A stretch of DNA of 64,000 bases from Synergistales bacterium (GTDB taxonomy: Bacteria; Synergistota; Synergistia; Synergistales; Aminithiophilaceae), in the NCBI GenBank assembly GCA_018433595.1, contig JAHDQY010000009.1, positions 1 to 64,000 of the forward strand, given 5' to 3'. The notes below the pieces were generated by a model. It was given only the letters and a program-made list of their open reading frames with translations, ran no database searches and was not told the origin of the DNA. The position numbers were made by a program, and so were the translations under genes. Positions 7,800 through 15,885 of the stretch are shown piece by piece; the stretch's first letter is position 1; each line of letters begins with the position of its first letter.

Positions 7800-9229
7800 A
7801 CGGCATGAAGACACGAGACCTCCTCGCCCAAATCGCCCTCGGCGAAGACTCCACTCGCCAGTTCAAGGCGGACGTGAAGAATGCCGAATCGCTTGCCTCG
7901 GAGATGGCGGCTTTCGCCAACACCAATGGCGGCACCATCTTTATCGGCGTGGCCGATGATGGTTCGGCGCCGGGACTTTCAGGGCAGGATGTGGCCCGCA
8001 TCAACCAGCTCATCAGCAACGCTGCCAGCCACTTGATCCACAGCCCGCTGGCGGTGCAGACCGAGAACGTTGCCCTGGAAAACGGCCGGATTGTCATCGC
8101 ACTGACCGTGCCCAAGGGGATCGACAAGCCTTACTTCGACAGGAACGGGGTGATCTGGCTCAAGGCCGGGGCCGATAAGCGGCGGGTGAATTCCAAGGAA
8201 GAACTGCGCCGCCTGTTCCAGTTCACCAACCAGTTCCATGCCGACGAGCTGCCCACCAAGGCGGGCATCGACAAGCTGGACAAGCTGCGTTTCCGCGATT
8301 TCCTGCGTGCTGTCTACAAACAGGAGTACCCCGACTCCCCCGATGAGCTGACCCGGCTGCTGCAAAACATGAATCTTGCCACCGACGACGGCAGGCTGAA
8401 CCTGGCTGGGGTGCTGATGTTCGCCGAGCAACCGGAGTGGATCGTGCCGCAGTTCGTGGTCAAAGCGATCCACTACCCCGGCAACAAGATCCACGCCACC
8501 GACTACCTCGACACCGAGGATTTTTCCGGACCGCTGCCGAAACTCTTCGAGGGCGCATTGGCCTTTGTCATGCGCAACCTCCACAAGGTGCAGGCCGGTC
8601 GCGGGGTGAACGCTCCAGGAATGCCGGAGATTCCCGAAGCGGTTTTCGAGGAACTGCTGGTCAACGCCCTGGTGCACCGGGACTACCTGGTCAGCGCCCC
8701 GATCCGTCTGTTTGTTTTCGATAACCGCATCGAGATCATCAGCCCCGGCCATTTACCCAACAACCTGACGGTGGAGAAGATCCGGGCCGGGAACTCCAAC
8801 ATCCGCAATCCCATCCTCGTTTCCTACGTAGCCAAGGGGCTGCTGCCCTATCACGGCCTGGGTTCGGGTATCAAACGGGCGCTGGAAGAGTGGCCGGCCA
8901 TCGACTTAACTGACGACCACGACGGTTGCCTGTTCACGGCAACGGTTCACCGCAAGCCGGTGGAAGAGCTGGATCTGGTGAACATTGCACTGGACGTTTC
9001 GCCAAAAGCCGACACAGCGTCGGGAAAGCGTCGGGAAAGCGTCGGGAAAGCGTCGGGAAAGATCCTGGATGCTTGTCGAAGAAAACCGTCCATTACCATT
9101 CCTGAACTGGCTGAATTGATCGGCATTACCGAGCGATCGGTGCAACGGAACATTCAGAACCTGCAAAGGGATGGATTGTTGCGACGGGTCGGAGGAAGGA
9201 AGGAAGGCCACTGGGAGGCAGTTGAATGA
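7796..9229 (+). CDS. AlbA_2 (Schlafen-like) / HATPase ATP-binding protein with C-terminal winged helix
   Basis: A 477-residue protein of the COG2865 type. The N-terminal AlbA_2/Schlafen-like domain (about 12-125) contains FKADVKNAESLASEMAAFAN and GGTIFIGVADDG. A GHKL-like ATPase part follows, with FEELLVNALVHRDY near residue 283 and GLGSGIKRALEEWP near 356. The end is a winged helix (ITIPELAELIGITERSVQRN, about 425-475). Such genes commonly accompany type I restriction loci; a regulatory role is usually assumed and unproven. Between ATPase and winged helix lie four perfect 11-bp tandem repeats (9017-9060), whose copy number decides whether the last domain is in frame. The stop overlaps the hsdR start (ATGA). 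Confidence 0.85.
   Translation: MNGMKTRDLLAQIALGEDSTRQFKADVKNAESLASEMAAFANTNGGTIFIGVADDGSAPGLSGQDVARINQLISNAASHLIHSPLAVQTENVALENGRIVIALTVPKGIDKPYFDRNGVIWLKAGADKRRVNSKEELRRLFQFTNQFHADELPTKAGIDKLDKLRFRDFLRAVYKQEYPDSPDELTRLLQNMNLATDDGRLNLAGVLMFAEQPEWIVPQFVVKAIHYPGNKIHATDYLDTEDFSGPLPKLFEGALAFVMRNLHKVQAGRGVNAPGMPEIPEAVFEELLVNALVHRDYLVSAPIRLFVFDNRIEIISPGHLPNNLTVEKIRAGNSNIRNPILVSYVAKGLLPYHGLGSGIKRALEEWPAIDLTDDHDGCLFTATVHRKPVEELDLVNIALDVSPKADTASGKRRESVGKASGKILDACRRKPSITIPELAELIGITERSVQRNIQNLQRDGLLRRVGGRKEGHWEAVE
9017..9060 (+). repeat. Four perfect 11-bp tandem repeats in a coding frame
   Basis: The unit gcgtcgggaaa is repeated four times without error inside the ATP-binding gene. Eleven is not a multiple of three, so the units are read in successive frames (ASGKRRESVGKASGK). 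Gaining or losing one unit shifts the frame; by my reading both alternative frames meet a stop within about 20 codons, before the winged helix. Confidence 0.95.
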
Positions 9230-12200
9230 CTCCCACTCTCTATACAGAAGACACTCTCGTCCAACAGACCACCGCCGAGTACCTGGAACAGGAGCTTGGC
9301 TGGGAGTCGGTGTATGCCTACAACAACGAGGATTTCGGGCCGGATAGCCTGCTGGGGCGGGAATCGGATCGCGAGGTGGTGTTGACTCGCACCCTGCGAG
9401 CCAAAATCGAAGAATTGAATCCCGGGTTGCCTGCCACGGCCTATGAAGACGCCCTCCGCCAGATCGTCACGGTCTCCGCTTCACAGACCATGGCCGCCAC
9501 CAATCGCGAGAAGTACTTTCTTGTCAAGGACGGGGTGCAGGTCACCTTTCGCAACGCCAAAGGCGAACGGGAGCGCCGGCGGCTGCGGGTGTTCGACTTC
9601 GATGTTCCTGAGAACAATCATTTCCTCTGCGTGCGAGAGTTGTGGGTGCGCGGCGATCTGTATCGCCGCCGGGCGGACATCGTCGGTTTCGTCAACGGCC
9701 TGCCGCTGTTGTTCATGGAACTGAAGAACGTCAGCCGCGATATCCGAGCCGCCTACGAGCGGAACTTTTTGGACTACAAGGACACCGTCCCGCATCTGTT
9801 TCATCATAACGCTTTGGTCGTGCTGGCCAATGGGGTGGATGCCAAACTCGGCTCGCTCACCAGCCGGTTCGAGCATTTTCACGAGTGGAAACGGTTGGCC
9901 GAGAATCAGCCGGGCGTGGTAGCCATGGAGACGCTGCTCAAGGGGGTCTGCGCGAAAGCCAATTTCCTGGACCTGGTGGAGAACTTCATCGTTTTCGACG
10001 ACTCGGCCGGGAACCCTCGAAAAATCCTGGCCCGCAACCATCAATATCTGGGGGTCAACCGGGCCATCGAAGCGGTCCGCGACCGCAAGCGCAGAAACGG
10101 CAAGCTTGGGGTGTTCTGGCATACCCAGGGGGCGGGCAAGAGCTATTCGATGGTGTTCTTCACCGGAAAGGTGCATCGCAAACTGGGCGGCAATTTCACC
10201 TTTCTGATTCTCACTGACCGTGACGACCTGGACACGCAGATCTACAAGACCTTTGCCGGGTGCGGCGTGGTGGATAACGACCGCGACCCGTGCCGGGCAG
10301 CGAGCGGCGAGCATCTCGCCCAGTTATTGGCCCAGCACAAATCACATGTCTTCTCGCTGATCCAGAAATTCAATCAGACTGTGGTCGAAGGCGAGGCCTA
10401 TTCCCGGCGCGATGATCTCATCGTTATCACCGACGAGGCCCACCGCACCCAGTACGGCACCTTGGCGCTCAACATGCGCAATGCTTTGCCGAACGCCGGC
10501 TATATCGGCTTCACCGGCACACCGCTCTTTAAGGACGACGAAATCACCCGACGAGTGTTCGGCGATTACGTCTCCACCTACGATTTTCAGCGGGCCGTGG
10601 AAGACAAGGCCACGGTGCCGCTCTACTACGATGCGCGTGGTGATAAGCTCGGCGTGGCGGTCGGTGATTTGAACGAGCGGATCGCCGAAAAACTGGAAGA
10701 ACTGGAGACGGGCAATATCGATGTGGAACAGCGCCTGGAGCAGGAGCTCAAGCGCGACTATCACATCATCACGGCCGGGAAACGTCTCGACCAGGTGGCC
10801 CGCGATTTTGTGCAGCACTATTCCACGGCGTGGGAGGCCGGCAAGGCGATGCTGGTCTGCATCGACAAGGTCACCTGCGTCCGCATGCACCAGCTGATCG
10901 AGTGCTATTGGAACGAGAGAATCGGCGAGTTGGAAGCACAGTTGCCCCAAGCCACGGACGAGCAGGACGAACAGTACCGGCGTCGCCAGATCGAGTGGAT
11001 GCGCCAAACGCAGATGGCGGTGGTGGTCAGCGAGGAACAAGGCGAGGTCGAGAAGTTCCGCAAGTGGGAGCTGGACATCACCCCGCACCGCCGCCTGATC
11101 AAGGAGGGCATTGCCCTGTCCGAGGCGATGCGCAAGCAGCCGCAGTTCCAGAACATGCAGCGGTTGTCGCTGGACGATGCCTTCAAGGCCGAGGAGCACC
11201 CCTTCCGCGTCGCTATCGTCTGTGCCATGTGGCTGACGGGTTTTGATGTTCCCAGTCTCTCCACCTTGTACCTGGATAAGCCGCTCAAGGCGCACACGCT
11301 GATGCAGGCCATTGCCAGGGCGAACCGGGTCAACGAGGGCAAGAACAACGGCTTGGTCGTCGATTACTGCGGTATCCTGAAGAACCTGCGCAAGGCGCTG
11401 GCGACCTATGCCGGAACGGGCGATGACGGGCGCAGTGGCGAGGGCGGCGAGACCGAACCGGCCAAACCGGACGAAGAGCTGTTGGCCGATCTTCGTGAAT
11501 CAATTGTCTTTATCCGGGCTTTTCTGGAGGAGCGTAGCGCATCTTTGGATGGAATTATCGGGCAGACCGGATTTGCCCGAAATGCGGCAATTCTCGCAGC
11601 CAAGGAGGCGGCGAACGAAAACGACGAGACGAGAAAACGCTTTGAGGTGATGTGCCGGGCGGCGTTTTCGAAATTCAAAGCCTGCATCACCATTGAAGGC
11701 GTCAATGATTGCCGGGCTGACTTCGACGCCATCAACATCGTCTACAAGAGTCTGCAACTGGACCGTGAGCAGGCGGATATCACCGATATCATCCGCCAAC
11801 TGCATCAGGTGGTCGATGAGGCGATTGAGACACAGACCCAACCGGCTGTTGATGAAGAGTCACCACCGTACGACATCAGCAAGATCGATTTCGACCGGTT
11901 GCGACGGGAGTTCGAGCGCAGCCCGGCCAAACGCACCACCGTGCAGAACCTGAAGACCGTCATCGAGCAACGTTTGCAGCGTCTGCTCCAGCAGAATCCT
12001 TTGCGGACCGATTTCCAAAGGCATTACGAGGAGATCGTCGCCGAGTACAACCGTGAGAAGGATCAGGTGACCATCGAGAAGACCTTTGAAGCGCTTCTGC
12101 AGATCCTGGACGAGATGGGCGATGAGGAGAGCCGCGCCATGCGGGAAGGGCTTGAAGAGGAAACTCTCGCCGTATTCGACCTGCTGAAGAAGCCGGATCT

Positions 12201-12477
12201 GACGTCCGGTGACATCAAACGGATCAAGTCCGTAGCCGTTGATCTGCTCGAAATGCTCAAGGCTGAGAAGCTACGGGTTAATCACTGGCGTGACAAGGAA
12301 TCCACCAAAGATGCGGTCCGCCTGGCGATTCAGGATTTTCTCTGGAGCGAGCAAACCGGGTTGCCGGGAACATATTCCGAGAAGGACGTGTGGGACAAGG
12401 CAGAGGCGGTTTTCGTGCATGTATTCCGGGCGTACCCAACGGTGCCGTCGCCTTATTACGCCAGTATGGCATCGTAG
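9226..12477 (+). CDS. hsdR: Type I restriction enzyme endonuclease/translocase subunit HsdR
   Basis: Motor and nuclease subunit that pulls DNA and cuts it after HsdS/HsdM recognise unmethylated sites. The 1083-residue product has an N-terminal PD-(D/E)xK nuclease (Asp151, Glu165-Lys167 in MELKNV). The SF2 helicase core follows, with Walker A GAGK at 302-305, DEAH at 403-406 and motif GFTGTPLF soon after. A motif VI region (LMQAIARANRVNEG) and a helical C-terminal domain for HsdM binding complete it. All catalytic motifs are present, so it should be active. Its start overlaps the stop of the repeat-bearing ATP-binding gene, so its translation may depend on ribosomes finishing that gene. Confidence 0.96.
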   Translation: MTPTLYTEDTLVQQTTAEYLEQELGWESVYAYNNEDFGPDSLLGRESDREVVLTRTLRAKIEELNPGLPATAYEDALRQIVTVSASQTMAATNREKYFLVKDGVQVTFRNAKGERERRRLRVFDFDVPENNHFLCVRELWVRGDLYRRRADIVGFVNGLPLLFMELKNVSRDIRAAYERNFLDYKDTVPHLFHHNALVVLANGVDAKLGSLTSRFEHFHEWKRLAENQPGVVAMETLLKGVCAKANFLDLVENFIVFDDSAGNPRKILARNHQYLGVNRAIEAVRDRKRRNGKLGVFWHTQGAGKSYSMVFFTGKVHRKLGGNFTFLILTDRDDLDTQIYKTFAGCGVVDNDRDPCRAASGEHLAQLLAQHKSHVFSLIQKFNQTVVEGEAYSRRDDLIVITDEAHRTQYGTLALNMRNALPNAGYIGFTGTPLFKDDEITRRVFGDYVSTYDFQRAVEDKATVPLYYDARGDKLGVAVGDLNERIAEKLEELETGNIDVEQRLEQELKRDYHIITAGKRLDQVARDFVQHYSTAWEAGKAMLVCIDKVTCVRMHQLIECYWNERIGELEAQLPQATDEQDEQYRRRQIEWMRQTQMAVVVSEEQGEVEKFRKWELDITPHRRLIKEGIALSEAMRKQPQFQNMQRLSLDDAFKAEEHPFRVAIVCAMWLTGFDVPSLSTLYLDKPLKAHTLMQAIARANRVNEGKNNGLVVDYCGILKNLRKALATYAGTGDDGRSGEGGETEPAKPDEELLADLRESIVFIRAFLEERSASLDGIIGQTGFARNAAILAAKEAANENDETRKRFEVMCRAAFSKFKACITIEGVNDCRADFDAINIVYKSLQLDREQADITDIIRQLHQVVDEAIETQTQPAVDEESPPYDISKIDFDRLRREFERSPAKRTTVQNLKTVIEQRLQRLLQQNPLRTDFQRHYEEIVAEYNREKDQVTIEKTFEALLQILDEMGDEESRAMREGLEEETLAVFDLLKKPDLTSGDIKRIKSVAVDLLEMLKAEKLRVNHWRDKESTKDAVRLAIQDFLWSEQTGLPGTYSEKDVWDKAEAVFVHVFRAYPTVPSPYYASMAS

Positions 12478-12569
12478 AGAGCGGCAAAGGACAGCATGAA
12501 ATATAGTCACCCTACCGGCTGATCGTCGAGCGGCTCAAGCTCATTTCCTTGGCCCGTGCTACTACGCTG

Positions 12570-12755
12570 ATGACCAGCTTCAGCAGGGGTGACCGGGTCG
12601 GTTTTCAGGCCCCGGACGGCCGAGCGCTGGAAGGCCTAGTGATCCGGCTCAACAAGAAAACGGTCAGCATCGTAACCGAGGACGGCTCTCAGTGGAACGT
12701 TGCACCCGGCCTGCTGCGGCTGATTCGATCAGCGGGAGGTTCCCAAGGGCCATGA
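12570..12755 (+). CDS. Small SH3/KOW-like hypothetical protein
   Basis: A 61-residue protein if started at the ATG at 12570 (MTSFSRGDRVGFQ); a TTG at 12549 is also possible and no start has a clear ribosome-binding site. It reads GDRVGFQAPDGRALEGLVIRL then KKTVSIVTEDGSQWNVAP, an alternating strand pattern like a small SH3 or KOW barrel. I recall similar small ORFs beside metallopeptidase genes behind type I restriction genes. Here the 70 bases between hsdR and this frame hold only a short start-like stretch (MKYSHPT, ATG at 12498), perhaps the relic of such a gene. Function unknown. Its stop overlaps an ATG at 12752 that begins the presumed original jetD frame. Confidence 0.5.
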   Translation: MTSFSRGDRVGFQAPDGRALEGLVIRLNKKTVSIVTEDGSQWNVAPGLLRLIRSAGGSQGP

Positions 12756-12830
12756 CCTGCCACTCTGATGATTTCCCCGAAACAGTCAAGGCGGTCCGAA
12801 GGCAGCTGGCGGGGCCATTGGAGGCCGGCG

Positions 12831-13961
12831 ATGAGTGAGAGCCTTGAACTGGAATTCATGACCGATGATAGCTTGGCCGGTTTCCGTCTGCAGCGATTGG
12901 AGGTCTTTAACTCGCGGGAGCTGAGCGAACGGTTTCCCGAGGTCCGTGATTGGATCGCCCGGATCTCGGCGGCCTCCGGCCCCTACCGGATCGAATGGCG
13001 CACCGTCAACCATCGTGTCCTCGGGGTCAATGAAATCCCCGCGCAGATCTGGATCGACAGCCTGGAAGATGCCTTCCGACTGATCGGCAGGCTCCGGGAG
13101 GCGGAGCGGTTTGCCGCGCTTCTCGCCCTGATCGGCGAGAGCCGGCCCGAATTGACCGCTTGGCTGGCCAGGCGCCCTCTCCGTGCTCTGGAGCTGGCCG
13201 AGGAGTGGCCGCGACTGTTGGCCGTCGTCGCCTGGTGCCTCAACCATCCCCGCTCTGCCGTCTACCTTCGCCAGATCGATCTCCCCGGCGTCCATACCAA
13301 GTTCATCGAGGGACATAAAGCCGTCCTGGCCGAACTGCTCGACCTCGTCCTGCCCAAAGAGGCCATCGATGGGGCCTATGGCGGAGCCTCAGGGTTCTGC
13401 CGCCGCTACGGTTTCCTGGACAAACCGTCACGGGTCCGTTTTCGCGTGCTTGACCCCGCCGTCCGTCTTCTGAGAACAGAGGGAGACCACGATATCACCC
13501 TGACGGAACGTTCCTTCGCCTCCCTTGATCCGCCCCTTTCGACGGTCTTCATCACCGAAAACGAGATCAACTTCCTGGCCTTCCCTGATGTCCCCGAAGG
13601 GATGGTTCTTTTCGGGGCCGGTTACGGTTTTGGCAACCTTGCCGGCGCCGATTGGCTCCATCAAAAGAAACTCCACTATTGGGGAGACATCGACACCCAC
13701 GGCTTTGCCATCCTCAATCAGCTGCGGAGCCTCTTTCCCCACGCTCGTTCTTTTCTTATGGATCAGCAGACCCTTTTGGCCCATCGGTCCCTTTGGGGCA
13801 TGGAGCCGCAGCAGGAGACGGCGGACCTGGCGAGACTCAACGATGAGGAGCGTAACCTGTATGATCAGCTGAGGTGCCACCACTGGGGCGATCGGGTCCG
13901 ACTAGAACAGGAGCGGATCGGCTTTGACTTTTTGCTTGATCAGCTCGGGTTGTCTCGGTGA
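12831..13961 (+). CDS. jetD: Wadjet-type JetD (DUF3322/DUF2220) nuclease subunit, orphan, probable frameshift at the N-terminus
   Basis: JetD is the Toprim-like nuclease that cuts plasmid DNA in Wadjet (JetABCD) systems. From the ATG at 12831, after GGAGG, the product has 376 residues. It contains a DUF3322 region (WRTVNHRVLGVNEIPAQIWI, LAVVAWCLNHPRSAVYLRQI) and a DUF2220/Toprim region (FITENEINFLAF with Glu243; YWGDIDTHGF with Asp286; RLEQERIGFDFLLDQL at the end), all well conserved. JetA, JetB and the SMC-like JetC are absent. Upstream, a second frame beginning with ATG 12752 encodes ETVKAVRRQ, and the jetD frame encodes WRGHWRPAM just before 12831; joined, they resemble the normal JetD start. 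One extra base near 12806 would explain the break. Confidence 0.8.
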   Translation: MSESLELEFMTDDSLAGFRLQRLEVFNSRELSERFPEVRDWIARISAASGPYRIEWRTVNHRVLGVNEIPAQIWIDSLEDAFRLIGRLREAERFAALLALIGESRPELTAWLARRPLRALELAEEWPRLLAVVAWCLNHPRSAVYLRQIDLPGVHTKFIEGHKAVLAELLDLVLPKEAIDGAYGGASGFCRRYGFLDKPSRVRFRVLDPAVRLLRTEGDHDITLTERSFASLDPPLSTVFITENEINFLAFPDVPEGMVLFGAGYGFGNLAGADWLHQKKLHYWGDIDTHGFAILNQLRSLFPHARSFLMDQQTLLAHRSLWGMEPQQETADLARLNDEERNLYDQLRCHHWGDRVRLEQERIGFDFLLDQLGLSR

Positions 13962-13985
13962 GACAGAAGAGGGGAGGCGAGAGTG

Positions 13986-14273
13986 ATGAAAAACCCCGAC
14001 CGGCAAAAGGTGACGAAACTCGATGAGCTTCCCAATATCGGCCCGTCCATCGCGGCCGACCTTGCTTCCATCGGCATCACCCACCCCAGGGAGCTGATCG
14101 GCAGAGACCCGCTGGATCTCTACAGGCAGATCGGTGCCAAAAGAGGACGGTGCCAGGATCCCTGCCTGCTCGATGTCCTCATGGCGGCCGTCCGTTTCAT
14201 GGAAGGCGGAGAACCCCTGTCCTGGTGGTCCTTCACGGGGGAGAGGAAGAGGCTTCTGAACGGGGAACCCTGA
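13986..14273 (+). CDS. Helix-hairpin-helix protein of the Cdd1 / 'mitomycin resistance' type
   Basis: Small 95-residue protein starting at ATG 13986 after gggaggc. It contains a helix-hairpin-helix (LDELPNIGPSIAADLASIGI, about residues 10-30) followed by HPRELIGRDPLDLYRQIGAK and CQDPCLLDVLMAAVRFMEGG, the layout of the Cdd1 family found in mobile regions. The family is presumed to bind DNA without sequence specificity; its role is unknown. It follows jetD by 24 bases on the same strand and is the last intact gene before the IS remnant and terminator that end the island. Confidence 0.75.
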   Translation: MKNPDRQKVTKLDELPNIGPSIAADLASIGITHPRELIGRDPLDLYRQIGAKRGRCQDPCLLDVLMAAVRFMEGGEPLSWWSFTGERKRLLNGEP

Positions 14274-14383
14274 CGGTCCCGGGCCTTTTTGCGCAATCGC
14301 GGCGACGGTGCTTGCCTTGAGCCCTCGGCTTAGAGGAACGGCACAGTGCGCGGAAAGCGCAGAAAGCAAGATACAGCCAACGC

Positions 14384-14432
14384 AGAGGGAGAGCTCCGGA
14401 ATCGTCCGGAGCTCTCCCTCTCATCTGTCGGG
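14384..14432. terminator. Strong stem-loop terminator at the island end
   Basis: Perfect 17-bp inverted repeat (14384-14400 with 14405-14421) around a four-base loop. A T-run (gactttttt) follows about a dozen bases later on the plus strand, so termination is likely but not textbook. Confidence 0.6.
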
Positions 14433-14454
14433 TTGACTTTTTTGGTCTCTTTCC

Positions 14455-14702
14455 CTGATTCCATGTCGTAGAGGTCCTCTTCCGTGATCAAGTCGCTGAG
14501 GTTGAACCAACACTGGAGAAAGTGGATCCGAAAGCATCCGTTCCAACCCAACCGGCGATTGGGATAGAAGGGGGCGATGAGCGCGCAGAGATCCTTCCAG
14601 GGGACGACAGCCTCCATTTCGCCAGAGAAACTTCTCCCGCCGGGTAGGCTTCCTGTATCTCTCGAAGGTCTGGGCATCGGCAAGGGTTTTCTGTCGCTCC
14701 AT
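14455..14702 (-). pseudogene. IS5-family transposase remnant
   Basis: Read leftwards from 14702, one frame gives MERQKTLADAQTFERYRKPT and continues in another frame as MEAVVPWKDLCALIAPFYP, then FRIHFLQCWFNLSD and EEDLYDMES. These are the opening blocks of IS5-type transposases (normally about 330 residues). At least one frameshift is present and the whole DDE core is missing. It marks an old insertion at the right end of the defence island. Confidence 0.7.
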
Positions 14703-14946
14703 TTCGTCTTGCGCCCCTTGAAGAGGGGATGATGATAAAGTTGCTACAGCTCTATTCTGCCGATTACATCATCACTGATGCGACTCCATAAAAGGCGCTT
14801 TTTTCAGAGATTCTCTAAAAGTAAATAGGGCGGGCACCGATCAGGTAGGCCGGGGGAATGAATTTCCCTGGCTTTTTCGAAGACCTTTCCCGGGCCTTCC
14901 CGATCTTGCTTCCGGGAGCGACGAACCGGAGCAAAGGATTGATGTC

Positions 14947-15381
14947 ATGGGCGATCCCTATAAGAATCAGATCTTAAGTAAAAAGATTTATAATGATAAC
15001 AGAGATGTCTGTGGGGCTTTAGTCGTCGTCATGGATGCGATGCTCGAAAACAGGGGGTTGGAGTTGATCGTTCAGCCTTCGCGGGCAGTAACTAAGCATC
15101 AAATTCACGAAATGATCATGATTTACGAAGATGCTGGCCCTTCTGATGTGGTAAATAAAGTTGCCTATGTGGGTTTCTTTGAAGTGGAATCGGGCGGAGT
15201 TATTTTAGTCGGTGACAGCGTGTACATCGACGATCGCTATCTCGGGAAGGTTGCAGGTTTTGATGAAACTCATTATCCAAATCATTTAAATCTTGTGATT
15301 AAATCAACTGAGCGGAAAAGCGGTGTAAATTTGAACCTTAAGCTATCCAACTCGGTAAAATTTATATTTGCCGGCAGTTAG
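14947..15381 (+). CDS. Hypothetical protein, small beta-rich family
   Basis: A 144-residue soluble protein (MGDPYKNQILSKKI start) with no signal peptide or membrane segment. Alternating hydrophobic strands dominate, for instance VVNKVAYVGFFEVESGG and VILVGDSVYIDDRYLGKVAG, then DETHYPNHLNLVIKS. The pattern resembles an uncharacterised domain family I think is DUF6917, but I am not certain. Base composition is noticeably AT-richer than surrounding core genes, pointing to transfer. It stands alone between the IS5 remnant and ilvE. Confidence 0.65.
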   Translation: MGDPYKNQILSKKIYNDNRDVCGALVVVMDAMLENRGLELIVQPSRAVTKHQIHEMIMIYEDAGPSDVVNKVAYVGFFEVESGGVILVGDSVYIDDRYLGKVAGFDETHYPNHLNLVIKSTERKSGVNLNLKLSNSVKFIFAGS

Positions 15382-15885
15382 CTTTTTGTTTGTAAAGCTT
15401 CTTTGGCTTCTGTCGGTTTCCTGCGATCGTGTGGCAATGTTGCAAATCTGAGGTAATCCCATTTTGAATCGGCTGGCCACGAGACGATAGACGGCGATGG
15501 CGCGGCGTGAGGTTTTGTCGCTTCGCGCTTTGGTCGTTGTGTTCTTCCAGAAATAGTTCCGTCGGGCATTTCTCGCTAAGACATCCCGTGACACCGGCTC
15601 AAATTGGCCGGGTACGGAGAGTTTTGCGTTGAGCTTCAGCCCCGTCTGACCGTTACGGAGCCAGGCGATCCCTGCAGGGATCGCCTTTTTATGGCTCCAT
15701 CAACAGAGACGCAGAATGTGGGTCTTGACGTCGTCTCTTTGAAGAATTAAAAAAGACGGCATCAACGCGGCCTTAGCCGCAGCTACGGCCAAAGCCGCGA
15801 AAGGTTTTTTGATGCGGCGCGGGAAGACCGTGTGGCCGGACCGGATATAATAAGACGATCATGTCGCGAAAGGGGACGGGAAGGA
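15382..15885. other. Gene-free region with two strong stem-loops upstream of ilvE
   Basis: No convincing coding frame. A perfect 22-bp palindrome followed by T5 at 15664-15690 looks like a terminator. A second long hairpin at 15759-15815 (gcatcaa and cgcggc pairing with gccgcg and ttgatgc) lies 70 bases before the ilvE start. I looked for T-box features because ilvE encodes an amino-acid enzyme and did not see the conserved T-box bulge sequence. Confidence 0.5.
15664..15690 (+). terminator. Palindromic terminator
   Basis: ggcgatccctg / cagggatcgcc, a fully symmetric 22-base palindrome, followed immediately by five T. It would end a transcript coming from the left, but no gene lies within 280 bases, so it may terminate an unrecognised small RNA. 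Confidence 0.65.

Noticed and set aside
9017-9060. CRISPR array
   Set aside because: Units are 11 bp and contiguous with no spacers; it is a coding tandem repeat. No other array seen in the window.
15700-15885. T-box riboswitch before ilvE
   Set aside because: A hairpin is present but I see neither the conserved T-box sequence nor a specifier loop, and no T-run terminator before the gene.
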